Shown: in pieces, positions 39,635 to 48,757 of the stretch
How the letters are laid out: each line of letters begins with the position of its first letter
Numbering within the stretch: the stretch's first letter is position 1
Source of the DNA: Actibacterium sp. XHP0104
GTDB taxonomy: Bacteria; Pseudomonadota; Alphaproteobacteria; Rhodobacterales; Rhodobacteraceae
Assembly (NCBI RefSeq): GCF_025751515.1
Contig: NZ_JAOWLE010000009.1
Coordinates: forward strand, 1 to 64,000
Length of the DNA stretch: 64,000 nucleotides
Direction: 5' to 3'
Notes under the pieces: generated by a model
Told to the model about the DNA's origin: nothing
Database searches by the model: none
What the model saw: the letters and a program-made list of their open reading frames with translations, nothing else
Translations under genes and position numbers: made by a program

Positions 39635-40327
39635 ATGACCAAGATCGTCATTCTGACCGGGGCGGGCATTTCCGCCGAAAGCGGGCTGGGCACGTTTCGC
39701 GAAAAGGACGGGCTGTGGACGAAATACGATCTGAACGAGGTCGCCACCCCCGAAGGGTTCGCGCGCAACCCGGCACTGGTGCATGAATTCTATAACGCCC
39801 GCCGCCAGAACTGTGTCGAGGCCCATCCCAATGCCGCGCATGAGGCGCTGGCCCGGCTGGAACAGTATATCGACGGGCAAATGCTGATCGTCACCCAGAA
39901 TGTCGACGACCTGCACGAACGCGCGGGGTCGCGGCAGGTGTTGCACATGCACGGGCAGCTACGGCAGGCGCTGTGCGCGGGCTGTGGCCACCGCTGGGAG
40001 GCGCCGCTGGTGATGCAGCCGGCCGACCCCTGCCCCGCCTGTCAGGGCGGCCCGACCCGGCCCGATATCGTGTGGTTCGGGGAATATCCCTATTACATGG
40101 ATGACATCTGGGACCATCTGCGCGGCGCCGACCTGTTCGTGTCGATCGGCACCTCGGGCAATGTCTATCCGGCGGCGGCCTTTGCCCAGGATGCGGGGCG
40201 GGCCGGCGCCTATACGCTAGAGCTGAACCTCGAACCATCCATGTGCGGCGATGATTTCGTTGAATCGCGCTATGGCGCCGCCAGCGTGTTGGTGCCGCAA
40301 TGGGTCGACGAGGTTCTGGGCGCCTGA
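39635..40327 (+). CDS. cobB: NAD-dependent protein deacylase (sirtuin)
   Basis: A 230-residue sirtuin. The NAD-binding GAGISAESGLGTFR (residues 9-22), TQNVDDLHERAG, the catalytic histidine HMHGQ near residue 105, and four zinc cysteines (LCAGC, CPAC) are visible. FYNARR carries the Tyr-x-x-Arg pair that in class III sirtuins (SIRT5, E. coli CobB) accepts succinyl-lysine, so both deacetylation and desuccinylation are plausible. AAGGAGGAG precedes the ATG. Acetyl-CoA synthetases are common targets; one (prpE) lies in this window. Confidence 0.93.
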   Translation: MTKIVILTGAGISAESGLGTFREKDGLWTKYDLNEVATPEGFARNPALVHEFYNARRQNCVEAHPNAAHEALARLEQYIDGQMLIVTQNVDDLHERAGSRQVLHMHGQLRQALCAGCGHRWEAPLVMQPADPCPACQGGPTRPDIVWFGEYPYYMDDIWDHLRGADLFVSIGTSGNVYPAAAFAQDAGRAGAYTLELNLEPSMCGDDFVESRYGAASVLVPQWVDEVLGA

Positions 40328-40331
40328 GCGA

Positions 40332-40883
40332 TCAGCGAAAGGCCGGGCCGTGGGCCCAGATGGTCAGAGAATAGCGCTCTCCCTGCGTCACCGGCGTGAC
40401 CCGGTGCAGCATGAAAGACGGGAACACCGTCGCCGCGCCGCGGGTGCGCCCGGCGCTGCGCAGGTGGCTGTCAGGCCAGATCTCCAGCACGCCGCCCTCA
40501 TAGCTGTCAGGCTCGCTGAGCTGCACCACCATGGTCAGCTTGCGCTTGCGCGCGACCGGGCCGTCGCCAATGTCGGAATGCCAGGTGAAATGGCCCTCGC
40601 GCTCGGCGCCATAGCGGGCGACCTGGGGGCTTTCGGCGAATTCGCGCAGGTCAAAGTCAAAGACCCGCCGGTTACATTCGGCCACGACCTGGATGATGCG
40701 GTCCATGACCCAGCCAGTGCCCTCGCGTTCATCCAGCCAGGCCAGATCGGCGCGGCGATAATTGTGATCGGATTGCCCGCCCACCAGACCGGCATCTTCC
40801 ATCGGGTCTGCCTTTGACAGGGCGATGATCGCGTCGCATTCCTCGACCGAAAAGGCCTGGTCGAACGTATATGTGGTGAACAT
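40332..40883 (-). CDS. 2-oxoglutarate/Fe(II)-dependent oxygenase (prolyl hydroxylase-like)
   Basis: A 183-residue double-stranded beta-helix oxygenase. Iron ligands are HSD in FTWHSDIGDG (near residue 100) and the histidine in FMLHRVTPV, with the 2-oxoglutarate arginine in QGERYSLTIW. It resembles the prolyl-4-hydroxylase-like PiuC/P4Hc group. There is no Shine-Dalgarno before the ATG; instead a long hairpin (40887-40941) ends three bases upstream. Substrate unknown. Confidence 0.88.
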   Translation of the reverse strand: MFTTYTFDQAFSVEECDAIIALSKADPMEDAGLVGGQSDHNYRRADLAWLDEREGTGWVMDRIIQVVAECNRRVFDFDLREFAESPQVARYGAEREGHFTWHSDIGDGPVARKRKLTMVVQLSEPDSYEGGVLEIWPDSHLRSAGRTRGAATVFPSFMLHRVTPVTQGERYSLTIWAHGPAFR

Positions 40884-40886
40884 GTT

Positions 40887-40941
40887 AGGGCCCGGAACCT
40901 GTGCCAGAGACCTGTGTCTCTTGCAGCCGTTTCCGGGCCCT
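40887..40941. promoter_or_regulatory. Nested hairpin directly before the 2OG oxygenase start
   Basis: Outer arms AGGGCCCGGAA (40887-40897) and TTCCGGGCCCT (40931-40941) are perfect 11-base complements; inside them AGAGAC (40906-40911) and GTCTCT (40916-40921) form a second stem. On the minus strand the structure ends three bases before the oxygenase ATG, so the mRNA leader would fold tightly there. A translational or transcriptional control element, or a small repeat relic, are the options. Confidence 0.65.
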
Positions 40942-40985
40942 GTCTGTCACTTCCGCGACCGTGCAGGTCGCTTTCAGCGCATGGC

Positions 40986-41498
40986 TCAGTTCTGGGTCAT
41001 GCCCTTCTTTTGCATGCCCTGATGCATACCGTTGCCGTGCTGCATCTGGCCGTGCATGGGCTTGCGTTCCAGATCGACGGGGATCTGAACGGCAACCTCG
41101 CCGGCCTGTTCAAAGACCAGCACAACGTCGATCATGTCGCCGTGGTTCAGCGGGCGGTTCAGCCCAAGGAACATCAGGTGATCGCCGCCGCGCGCCAGCA
41201 TGTGCACGCCGCCGGCGGGAACGGCAAAGCCATCCTCGACCTCGACCATGCGCATCACGCCATTGCCGTCGGACAGGTGGGTATGCAGCTCGACCCGCTC
41301 GGCCACATCCGAACGCGCCTCGATCAGGCGGTCATCGGCTTCGGTGCCGTTGTGGATTTCCATGAAGGCGCCGCCCGATTTCGACATCATGGTCGAGGCG
41401 CGCGCATAGGCGTCGTTGATGGTGATCTCACCGGCCCAGATCGGGGTGGCGAAAGACAGGGCGGTCGCAGCCGCCAGAAGGGTTTTGGTCAGGGACAT
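40986..41498 (-). CDS. Periplasmic copper chaperone PCu(A)C
   Basis: A 170-residue exported protein that delivers copper to cytochrome oxidase. It has a signal peptide ending IWA-G, then the fold core with the copper ligands in HTHLSDGNGVMRM and GGVHMLARGGDHLMFLGL (His and Met pairs). The last 25 residues are rich in Met and His (KPMHGQMQHGNGMHQGMQKK), an extra copper-binding tail often seen in PCuAC proteins. AGGAGGAC lies upstream of the ATG. The next gene downstream reads the other way; the gene upstream (41536-41886) may be part of the same copper operon. Confidence 0.92.
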   Translation of the reverse strand: MSLTKTLLAAATALSFATPIWAGEITINDAYARASTMMSKSGGAFMEIHNGTEADDRLIEARSDVAERVELHTHLSDGNGVMRMVEVEDGFAVPAGGVHMLARGGDHLMFLGLNRPLNHGDMIDVVLVFEQAGEVAVQIPVDLERKPMHGQMQHGNGMHQGMQKKGMTQN

Positions 41499-41535
41499 GG
41501 TGTCCTCCTATGAAATGAAATTGCGTAAGGTGGGG

Positions 41536-41886
41536 TCAGGCAATTTCAGGAGGACCGCGCGCCGTGGCACGGCTGCGGTGCAGGTCGGCCTGGGCCATTC
41601 CGGTCAGGATGGTCAGCCGCTCGCCGGTGGAAAGGCGGCGCAGCGGCATGGTGGGCACCGGCGCATCTGCGGCGATGAAGGACGCAATTCCATCGGGGCA
41701 GACATGCGGGGCGCCGACCGGGTTGCCCTCGGCATCAAGATGTAGCACCTGCAGCCCCATGCCCGTGCAGATGACGACCTCGCCCACGACAGGCGCCTGT
41801 CCGCGCGCCACCGCAAGGGTCAGCGAGGTCAGCGCCAGCATCAAGGCCAGCGACAGCGCGAATATGGGGCCAAGCCGTTTCATCAC
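41536..41886 (-). CDS. Small hydrophobic protein, possibly copper-related
   Basis: A 116-residue protein (start at 41886 or one codon later), beginning with a membrane segment KRLGPIFALSLALMLALTSL. Two cysteines occur in short motifs, VVICTGMG and HVCPDG, with a C-terminus SRATARGPPEIA. The layout resembles DUF2946-type proteins found next to copper genes, and the copper chaperone is the next gene downstream. Family assignment is uncertain. It has no visible enzyme motif. Confidence 0.6.
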   Translation of the reverse strand: MMKRLGPIFALSLALMLALTSLTLAVARGQAPVVGEVVICTGMGLQVLHLDAEGNPVGAPHVCPDGIASFIAADAPVPTMPLRRLSTGERLTILTGMAQADLHRSRATARGPPEIA

Positions 41887-41932
41887 CCGGATATAGGCAC
41901 GCCCGCACGCCGAGGGAAAGCGTCAAAAGGAA

Positions 41933-41960
41933 GCGGCCCCGCCATTTCTGGCAGGGCCGC
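41933..41960 (-). terminator. Intrinsic terminator of rpmB
   Basis: Stem GCGGCCC/GGGCCGC continued by GCCA/TGGC (one mismatch between) around a 4-base loop. On the minus strand it follows rpmB by about 22 bases and ends in CTTCCTTTT. Confidence 0.88.
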
Positions 41961-41982
41961 AAATTCCGTCATCGCAGGGCGA

Positions 41983-42270
41983 TCAGGCGGCTGCCTGAGC
42001 CTTTTCGATGTCTTTCTTGATTTTCAGTGCCTTGCCAGACAGTTCGGCATCCTTGGCTTTCGCCAGGAAAGCGTCCAGCCCACCGCGATGGTCCACGGTG
42101 CGCAGAGCAGCAGCCGAAATGCGCAGTTTGAACGAACGGCCCAGAGCATCCGAGATCAGGGTCACGTCGTTCAGGTTGGGCAGGAAGCGGCGCTTGGTCT
42201 TGTTATTGGCGTGGCTGACATTGTTGCCAGACATCGGGCCTTTTCCGGTCAGTTCGCAGACGCGCGACAT
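41983..42270 (-). CDS. rpmB: Ribosomal protein bL28
   Basis: A 95-residue large-subunit protein with the signature [36 protein letters not shown] and the alphaproteobacterial C-terminal tail ([16 protein letters not shown]). The start at 42270 is favoured over the frame from 42297, which adds nine non-native residues. A terminator follows. No zinc cysteine pair is seen, so this is the zinc-free form. Confidence 0.96.
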   Translation of the reverse strand: MSRVCELTGKGPMSGNNVSHANNKTKRRFLPNLNDVTLISDALGRSFKLRISAAALRTVDHRGGLDAFLAKAKDAELSGKALKIKKDIEKAQAAA

Positions 42271-42384
42271 TTGTCTCTTCCTTGTCTCGATAAACACACA
42301 GGCGCCGCAAAGCAGCGCCCTAGAATTCAGTTTGGGTGCTTTAAGGGCAAATCGCCGGGGGCGTCAAGGGATTCGTTGCCATTT

Positions 42385-43359
42385 TCAGCTCAGTTCCCCC
42401 AGCATTTCCGCCGCCGCGCCTGAAACGCTGGCACGGCCGGCGGCCACGGCCTGGCCCAGTTCGGACATCCGCGCGCGGATCGCCGGGTCGGCTTCGAGGC
42501 GCCGCAACAGCCCCATGCGGACCTCTTCACCGAACCAGTGCTGCGCCTGTTCCGAGCGGCGGCGGGTGAAATGGCTGTGCTCGCGCCGCCAGTCGGCAAG
42601 GGTCTGCATTTCCTCCCAGGCCTTTTGCAGCCCCTGTTCCTCGAGCGCGGAAACGGTCATCGCCTTGGGGAACTGGTCGGGATCGTAGGAGCGTTTGCGC
42701 AGCAGGCGCAGCGCGCCGGCATAATCGGCGCAGGTCCGCATGGCAGCCGGCTTCAGATCGCCATCGGCCTTGTTCACCAGAATGATGTCGGCCATTTCCA
42801 TGATGCCGCGCTTGACGCCCTGCAACTCGTCGCCGCCCGCCGGGGCCAGCAGCAGGATGAACAGATCCGACATGTCAGCGACCATGGTTTCCGACTGGCC
42901 GACGCCCACGGTCTCGATCAGGATCACGTCGAACCCCGCCGCCTCGCACAAGGCGACCGCATCGCGGGTGCGGCGCGCGACGCCACCTAGGGCCGATTGG
43001 CTGGGCGAGGGGCGGATAAAGGCGTTGGGGTCGCGGCTCAGGCGTTCCATCCGGGTCTTGTCGCCCAGGATCGAACCGCCCGACCGGGCCGAACTGGGAT
43101 CAACCGCCAGCACCGCCACCCGCAGCCCCTGCGCCGTCAGCATCATGCCGAAGCTTTCGATAAAGGTCGATTTGCCCACCCCCGGCGTGCCCGACAGGCC
43201 GATGCGCAGCGCCTGCTTGCCGCCGCCGGCCAGACGATCCAGCAACTCGATCGCCTGCGCCCGGTGATCGTCGCGGCCACTTTCCACCAGCGTGATCGCG
43301 CGCGCCAGGGCACGGCGCTCGCCGGCCTCGATTCGGGTGGCAAGGGTTTCGGTATCCAT
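42385..43359 (-). CDS. meaB: MeaB-type GTPase (methylmalonyl-CoA mutase chaperone)
   Basis: A 324-residue G3E GTPase that loads and protects the cobalamin mutase. G1 is LSGTPGVGKSTFIE (near residue 55), the metallochaperone-specific switch DPSSARSGGSILGDKTRM and G4 NKADGD are all visible, and ETVGVGQSE marks the G3 region. It is not next to the mutase in this window. Together with prpE it implies the methylmalonyl-CoA or ethylmalonyl-CoA routes of acyl-CoA assimilation. The ATG at 43359 follows CCGGAGGAGCGA. Confidence 0.92.
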   Translation of the reverse strand: MDTETLATRIEAGERRALARAITLVESGRDDHRAQAIELLDRLAGGGKQALRIGLSGTPGVGKSTFIESFGMMLTAQGLRVAVLAVDPSSARSGGSILGDKTRMERLSRDPNAFIRPSPSQSALGGVARRTRDAVALCEAAGFDVILIETVGVGQSETMVADMSDLFILLLAPAGGDELQGVKRGIMEMADIILVNKADGDLKPAAMRTCADYAGALRLLRKRSYDPDQFPKAMTVSALEEQGLQKAWEEMQTLADWRREHSHFTRRRSEQAQHWFGEEVRMGLLRRLEADPAIRARMSELGQAVAAGRASVSGAAAEMLGELS

Positions 43360-43478
43360 TCGCTCCTCCGGTCTTTTGGCGTTCTGTTTGCCCTTGCAGC
43401 CCCCCGCATGTCCAGCCCGCAGCGCAGGTTTTTCAGCGGGCGCTGGCACGGGGCGCGCAAATCGCTGATAAGGGCGGC

Positions 43479-45902
43479 ATGAAAACCGATCTGCCCATAG
43501 GCGCGGTGCTGGAACCGCTGGTGGCGGCGCTGCGCGCCGAGGGCCGCGCCGTGCTGCAGGCCCCGCCGGGTGCGGGCAAGACCACCGTTGTGCCGCTGGC
43601 GATGTTGCAGGCCGGGCTGACACCGGGCCGTATCGTCATGCTGGAACCGCGCCGCCTGGCCGCCCGCGCCGCGGCCGAGCGCATGGCCGAAACCCTGGGC
43701 GAGCCCGTTGGCCGCACCGTGGGTTATCGCATCCGGGGCGAAAGCAAGGTGGGGCCGGACACCCGGATCGAGGTGGTGACCGAGGGCATCCTGACCCGGA
43801 TGATCCAGTCCGATCCCGAGCTGGCGGGCGTAGGCGCGGTGATCTTTGACGAATTTCACGAACGCTCGCTGAATGCCGATCTGGGACTGGCGCTGATCTG
43901 CGAGGTGCGCGAGGCGCTGCGCGATGATCTGATGCTGTTGGTGATGTCGGCGACGCTGGATGCCGCGCCGGTGGCCGCGATGCTGAATGACGCGCCGATG
44001 ATCACGTCCGAGGGGCGCGCCTTTCCGGTGGAAACACGCTGGCTGGACCGCCCCCTGCCGCGCGAGGCACGCTATGAACAGGCGGTGGCGGGGCTGGTCG
44101 AACAGGCGGTTGGGGAAACCAGCGGCGGCGTGCTGGTCTTTCTGCCCGGAGAGGGCGAGATCCGACGGGTCGAGGCCGCGTTGACCGGTCGCCTGCCCGA
44201 GGGGTGCGCGATCCATCCGCTGTTCGGCGCGATGGAGTTCAAGGCCCAGCGCGCCGCGATTGCCCCGGCTCAGACCGGGCGCAAGGTGGTGCTGGCGACC
44301 TCGATCGCGGAAACCTCGCTGACCATTCAGGACATTCGCGTGGTGGTCGATGGCGGGCGGTCGCGGCGGGCGCGGTTCGACCCCAATTCGGGCATGTCGC
44401 GGCTGGTGACCGAGCGCGTCACCCGTGCCGAGGCCGAACAGCGCCGGGGCCGGGCGGGCCGTGTGGCCGAGGGCCTATGTTACCGGATGTGGACCAAGGG
44501 CGAAGAGGGCGCGCTGGCCGCCTTTCCCCCCGCCGAGATCGAGGCCGCCGACCTGACCGGGCTGGCGCTGGAACTGGCGCTGTGGGGCGCCGACGGCCTG
44601 CCGTTTCTGACACCGCCGCCCGAGGGCGCTCTGACCGAGGCGCGCGCCTTGTTGACCGCGCTGGGAGCGCTGGATCAGGGCCGCATCACCGATCACGGCC
44701 GGGCGCTGGCCGCCCTGCCCCTGCATCCGCGGCTGGGGCATATGCTGCTGACGGGCGGCGGGGCCGATCTGGCGGCGCTCTTGGCCGAGCGCGATCCGCT
44801 GCGCGGCGCGGGCACCGACCTGGCGCTGCGGCTGCGGGCGATCCGCGATCCGGCCTCGGTGCCCGGCGCCCATCGCGGCGTGATTGATCGTATCCGGCAA
44901 GAGGCCCGGCGCCTGCGCAAACTGGTGCCGGGTGGCAAAGACCTCAGCGCGGGCGAGATGGCCGCGCTGGCCTATCCCGACCGCATCGGCCTGCGCCGTG
45001 CGGGGGATGCGCCGCGCTATGTGCTGTCGGGCGGCAAGGGCGCGGTGATGCCCGAGGGCGACGCGCTGGCCGGGCAGCGGCTGATCGTGGCGCTGGACCT
45101 GGATGGCGATACCCGCGAGGCCCGCGTGCGCCTGGCCGCGCCAATCAGCGAAAGCGAGCTGCGCGGGCTTTACGGCGATCAGATCGCATGGCGCGATATC
45201 TGCGAATGGTCACGCCGTGACCGCCGGGTTCTGACCCGCCAGCGCGAGATGTTCGGCGCCCTGCCCCTGGCTGACCGGCAGTGGAAGGATGCCCCGTCCG
45301 ATGCCATTGCCCGCGCCATGCTGGACGGGGTGCGCGAGCTGGGTCTGCCGTGGTCGAACGCCGCGCGACGCTATCAAGCGCGGGTGGAATTGCTGCGCTC
45401 CGAGGGATCAGACCTGCCCGATTTGTCGGATGCGGGGCTGATGGCGCGGCTGGAGGACTGGCTGCTGCCGCATCTGGGCGGGGTGAAATCGGCAGATGAC
45501 CTGAAACGGTTCGACCTGATGCCCGCGCTGCAATCGGCGCTGGACTGGGATCAGCAGCACCTGCTGGCCCGCCTCGCCCCGGCGCATTTCGAAACGCCGC
45601 TGGGCCGCAAGGTGCCGATTGATTACAGCGGCGAGGCCCCCGGCATCGCCCTGCGCCTGCAAGAGATGTTCGGCGTCACCCAGCACCCGACCATCGGGCC
45701 CAAACGCCTGCCGCTGCGCATTACCCTGCTGTCCCCGGCGCATCGCCCGGTGCAGACCACGATGGATCTGCCCGGTTTTTGGGCAAATTCCTATGCCGAT
45801 GTACGCAAGGACATGCGCGGCCAATACCCGAAACACCCCTGGCCCGAAGACCCGACACAGGCCGACCCCACATTACGGGCAAAACCGCGCCGAAATTCAT
45901 GA
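43479..45902 (+). CDS. hrpB: ATP-dependent helicase HrpB
   Basis: An 807-residue DExH-box helicase. Walker A GAGKTTVVP near residue 30, the DEFH box IFDEFHERSLNADLGLAL, LVMSATLDA (motif III), the RecA-2 motif QRRGRAGRVAEG and the C-terminal HrpB domain (FANSY-like GFWANSYADVRKDMRG) are all present. Its cellular RNA substrate is not well known. It is divergent from meaB, with about 120 bases between. Confidence 0.94.
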   Translation: MKTDLPIGAVLEPLVAALRAEGRAVLQAPPGAGKTTVVPLAMLQAGLTPGRIVMLEPRRLAARAAAERMAETLGEPVGRTVGYRIRGESKVGPDTRIEVVTEGILTRMIQSDPELAGVGAVIFDEFHERSLNADLGLALICEVREALRDDLMLLVMSATLDAAPVAAMLNDAPMITSEGRAFPVETRWLDRPLPREARYEQAVAGLVEQAVGETSGGVLVFLPGEGEIRRVEAALTGRLPEGCAIHPLFGAMEFKAQRAAIAPAQTGRKVVLATSIAETSLTIQDIRVVVDGGRSRRARFDPNSGMSRLVTERVTRAEAEQRRGRAGRVAEGLCYRMWTKGEEGALAAFPPAEIEAADLTGLALELALWGADGLPFLTPPPEGALTEARALLTALGALDQGRITDHGRALAALPLHPRLGHMLLTGGGADLAALLAERDPLRGAGTDLALRLRAIRDPASVPGAHRGVIDRIRQEARRLRKLVPGGKDLSAGEMAALAYPDRIGLRRAGDAPRYVLSGGKGAVMPEGDALAGQRLIVALDLDGDTREARVRLAAPISESELRGLYGDQIAWRDICEWSRRDRRVLTRQREMFGALPLADRQWKDAPSDAIARAMLDGVRELGLPWSNAARRYQARVELLRSEGSDLPDLSDAGLMARLEDWLLPHLGGVKSADDLKRFDLMPALQSALDWDQQHLLARLAPAHFETPLGRKVPIDYSGEAPGIALRLQEMFGVTQHPTIGPKRLPLRITLLSPAHRPVQTTMDLPGFWANSYADVRKDMRGQYPKHPWPEDPTQADPTLRAKPRRNS

Positions 45903-45989
45903 AAAACACATATTCTTGCGCGATTTTCGCTTTTGCGGAGCCCGGTTTTCCGTCAAGATTCGACAAACGAGCAGACTGAAAACGCAACA

Positions 45990-46469
45990 ATGATGCAAAA
46001 AGCCATCAAACTGACCTGGGGCAGCGTCGTGCAGCCCATGTTTCAACGCCCTCCGGCGTTGCAAGTGGCGGCGCTTTGCTATCGCTTGCGCAAGGGTCAG
46101 TTCGAGGTTCTGATGATCACATCGCGTGGCACCGGCCGCTGGATCATTCCCAAAGGCTGGCCGATCGAGGGGCTGGACAGCCCCGGCGCCGCCCTGCGCG
46201 AGGCCTGGGAAGAGGCGGGCGTGAAGATCGCGCGCAGCTCGAACGCCCCGGTGGGGCGCTACAGCTATTCCAAACGGCTGGACAATGATGTGCTGTTGCC
46301 CTGCGTCGTCGATGTTTACGCGGTGCGCGTCGAGAAGATCGCGAATGAGTATCCCGAGAGCAAACAGCGCAAGCGCCGCTGGGTGTCGCCCAAGCGTGCC
46401 GCCAAAATGGTTGACGAGCCCGACCTGCAAGAGTTGCTGCGCCAGTTCACCCCGCCCCTGCATTTGTAA
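45990..46469 (+). CDS. Nudix hydrolase (DIPP-like)
   Basis: A 159-residue Nudix protein. The box reads GWPIEGLDSPGAALREAWEE-AG, with the REAWEEAG part intact but a leucine at the position of the first glutamate. WIIPKGWP and a hydrophobic core VAALCYRLR match the diphosphoinositol-polyphosphate-like branch. Whether the altered box changes metal binding is unknown. The ATG at 45990 is chosen because the preceding frame has no similarity. Confidence 0.85.
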   Translation: MMQKAIKLTWGSVVQPMFQRPPALQVAALCYRLRKGQFEVLMITSRGTGRWIIPKGWPIEGLDSPGAALREAWEEAGVKIARSSNAPVGRYSYSKRLDNDVLLPCVVDVYAVRVEKIANEYPESKQRKRRWVSPKRAAKMVDEPDLQELLRQFTPPLHL

Positions 46470-46509
46470 CAGCGGTTGATCCTCAAGAGATTCGCAGCTA
46501 CCAGCGCCT

Positions 46510-46527
46510 CTGTAACAGATTTGTGAC
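46510..46527 (+). promoter_or_regulatory. Pho-box-like site before the phosphate transporter
   Basis: CTGTAAC-AGAT-TTGTGAC gives two 7-base direct repeats with a 4-base spacer, the layout of a PhoB box (CTGTCAT-N4-CTGTCAC), with three mismatches. It ends 20 bases before the ATG. Phosphate control is inferred. Confidence 0.5.
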
Positions 46528-46547
46528 AGACGGCGCCGGGGGCTCTC

Positions 46548-48029
46548 ATGGCAGATAAAATCAACCATCGTCAGTGGAAAACGCTCGACAAGGATCTGGG
46601 TCGGATCAGCCAGGTTGAATATGCGCTGCATTATGTCTCGCGGCCGCTGGTCGGGCCGGGCATCTCGCTGGCCTTCATCGTTCTGGCGGCGCTGGGGGCG
46701 CTGTTGTTCTTTGGCAAGCAGCCGACATCCTATGTGGTGATCGCCGCCGCCGCATTTGGCGCCTATATGGCGCTGAATATCGGCGCCAATGACGTGGCCA
46801 ACAATATGGGGCCTGCGGTGGGCGCGAATGCGCTGACCATGGGCGGCGCCATCGCCATTGCCGCGATCTTTGAAAGCGCAGGGGCGCTGTTGGCCGGCGG
46901 CGACGTGGTCTCCACGATTTCCAAGGGCATCATCGACCCGGCCAGCGTGGCCGATGCGCGAGTGTTCATCTGGGCGATGATGGCGGCGCTGATCTCATCC
47001 GCGCTATGGGTCAACCTGGCTACTTTTGTCGGCGCTCCGGTCTCGACCACCCATTCGGTGGTGGGCGGCGTCATGGGCGCGGGCATCGCGGCCGCGGGCC
47101 TTGGCGCGGTCAACTGGCCCACGATGGGCACGATTGCCGCCAGCTGGGTGATCTCGCCCGTGCTGGGAGGCGCCATCGCAGCGCTGTTCCTGGCCTTTAT
47201 CAAGGCCAAGATCATCTATACCGAAGACAAGATCGCTGCCGCGCGCCGCTGGGTGCCGCTGTTGATCGGTATCATGGGTGGTGCGTTCGGGGCCTATCTG
47301 GCGCTGAAGGGGCTGAAAAAGCTGATCAAGATCGACATGGGCCATGCGCTGCTGATCGGTCTGGCGGCGGGCGTGATCATCTGGGCGATCAGCGTGCCGT
47401 TGATCCGGCGCCAGTCGGAAGGGCTGGAAAACCGCAACAAGTCGCTGAAAAAGCTGTTCGGCCTGCCGCTGGTGTTCTCGGCCGCGCTTTTGTCCTTTGC
47501 CCATGGCGCCAATGACGTGGCCAATGCCGTCGGCCCGCTGGCGGCCATCGTCCATGCCGAGGAATTCGGCGCCGCCGCAGGCAAGGTCGCCATCCCGGTC
47601 TGGGTGATGGTGATCGGGGCCTTCGGCATCTCGTTCGGGCTATTCCTGTTCGGGCCAAAGCTGATCCGCATGGTGGGCAGCCAGATCACCAAGCTGAACC
47701 CGATGCGCGCCTATTGCGTGGCGCTGTCGGCGGCGATCACGGTGATCGTGGCCAGCTGGCTGGGCCTGCCGGTCAGTTCGACCCATATCGCCGTGGGCGC
47801 GGTATTCGGCGTGGGCTTTTTCCGCGAATGGCATGCGGAACGCCGCGTTCGCCGGAACACCAGCAAGCGCCCCGCCGCCAAGCAGATCGCCCCCGAGGAA
47901 CGCCGTCGCCGCAAGCTGGTGCGCCGGTCGCATTTCATGACGATCGTCGCGGCCTGGGTCATCACCGTGCCCGCCGCAGCCCTGATGTCGGGCGTGATCT
48001 TCCTGTTCCTGGAACTGGTCTTCGTCTAA
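46548..48029 (+). CDS. Low-affinity inorganic phosphate transporter (Pit family)
   Basis: A 493-residue membrane protein with about ten to twelve helices. The duplicated Pit signatures are GANDVANNMGPAVGANALTMGGA in the first half (Pit GANDVANN) and SFAHGANDVANAVGPLAA in the second; VSTTHSVVGGVMGAGIA and PVSSTHIAVGAVFGVGFFRE are the matching second motifs. It transports phosphate with protons, often as metal phosphate. The stop overlaps the convergent cyclotransferase gene. Confidence 0.95.
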   Translation: MADKINHRQWKTLDKDLGRISQVEYALHYVSRPLVGPGISLAFIVLAALGALLFFGKQPTSYVVIAAAAFGAYMALNIGANDVANNMGPAVGANALTMGGAIAIAAIFESAGALLAGGDVVSTISKGIIDPASVADARVFIWAMMAALISSALWVNLATFVGAPVSTTHSVVGGVMGAGIAAAGLGAVNWPTMGTIAASWVISPVLGGAIAALFLAFIKAKIIYTEDKIAAARRWVPLLIGIMGGAFGAYLALKGLKKLIKIDMGHALLIGLAAGVIIWAISVPLIRRQSEGLENRNKSLKKLFGLPLVFSAALLSFAHGANDVANAVGPLAAIVHAEEFGAAAGKVAIPVWVMVIGAFGISFGLFLFGPKLIRMVGSQITKLNPMRAYCVALSAAITVIVASWLGLPVSSTHIAVGAVFGVGFFREWHAERRVRRNTSKRPAAKQIAPEERRRRKLVRRSHFMTIVAAWVITVPAAALMSGVIFLFLELVFV

Positions 48030-48757
48030 GCGCGCCCTGTCGGGGCCTCATGGGCCTCGACCGCGGCCAGCAGGGCCATGACATCGTCGTCATGAATGCC
48101 CAGCGCCTGGAACTGGCTGGCGATATTGGCCAGGTATTCGAGGCTGCTGCCCAGAACGCCCGTGCCGGTAGCGATCAGACGCACCTGTTCGTCCTGCGTC
48201 AGATCGGGGCAGATCGTGGGCGCATCGTGATCGGCCACAAAGGTCAGCGCGCGCTGTTGCGCCCCCCCCAGATCGACCTCGACGAAACGGGCGTGATAGG
48301 CCGGTTCGATCAGCTCGCGTCGGCAGAGGATCTGGGTCTCGTGCTCGATCACCTCTTCCGCAATGCGAAAGGCCAGACCCTCGCATCCCGGCCCGTGATC
48401 GAGCGCCGCCATCAGGCCCGGCGCATCGGGCCGGCCACGGGCGCCGCGGATATCGCGCAGGATGAACCGCCGCGCATAGCCGGGCGCATAGGCGCGGCGC
48501 ACCTCGGCAAAGCGAAAGCCCGGATCCCACATCAGCGACCCATAGGCAAAGACCCACAGATCGCCGCCGGGATGGTTGCTCAGCGCCCGGCGCCGCAGGG
48601 CCTCGCGGTCGGCATCGGAATGCCACCAGCCCACCGGCAGGCCCTGCTCTGCCAGCATGGGCACCAGATCCTCGGCGCGAAAGCCGCGAAAGAACGACCT
48701 TTCGGGATCGGTGATCTTGCCGCGCAGGCCGGGGTGGTGGGCAAAGGGGTCTGACAT
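48026..48757 (-). CDS. Gamma-glutamylcyclotransferase (ChaC-like)
   Basis: A 243-residue member of the ChaC group, which releases 5-oxoproline from glutathione. The substrate loop VFAYGSLMWDPGF (near residue 70) and RRFILRDIRGARGRPDAPG fit the family, with the catalytic glutamate expected in the CEGLAFRI stretch. The start ATG at 48757 shares one base with the argF stop, so translation may be coupled to argF. A glutathione role next to arginine genes is odd but has no further support. Confidence 0.9.
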   Translation of the reverse strand: MSDPFAHHPGLRGKITDPERSFFRGFRAEDLVPMLAEQGLPVGWWHSDADREALRRRALSNHPGGDLWVFAYGSLMWDPGFRFAEVRRAYAPGYARRFILRDIRGARGRPDAPGLMAALDHGPGCEGLAFRIAEEVIEHETQILCRRELIEPAYHARFVEVDLGGAQQRALTFVADHDAPTICPDLTQDEQVRLIATGTGVLGSSLEYLANIASQFQALGIHDDDVMALLAAVEAHEAPTGRA

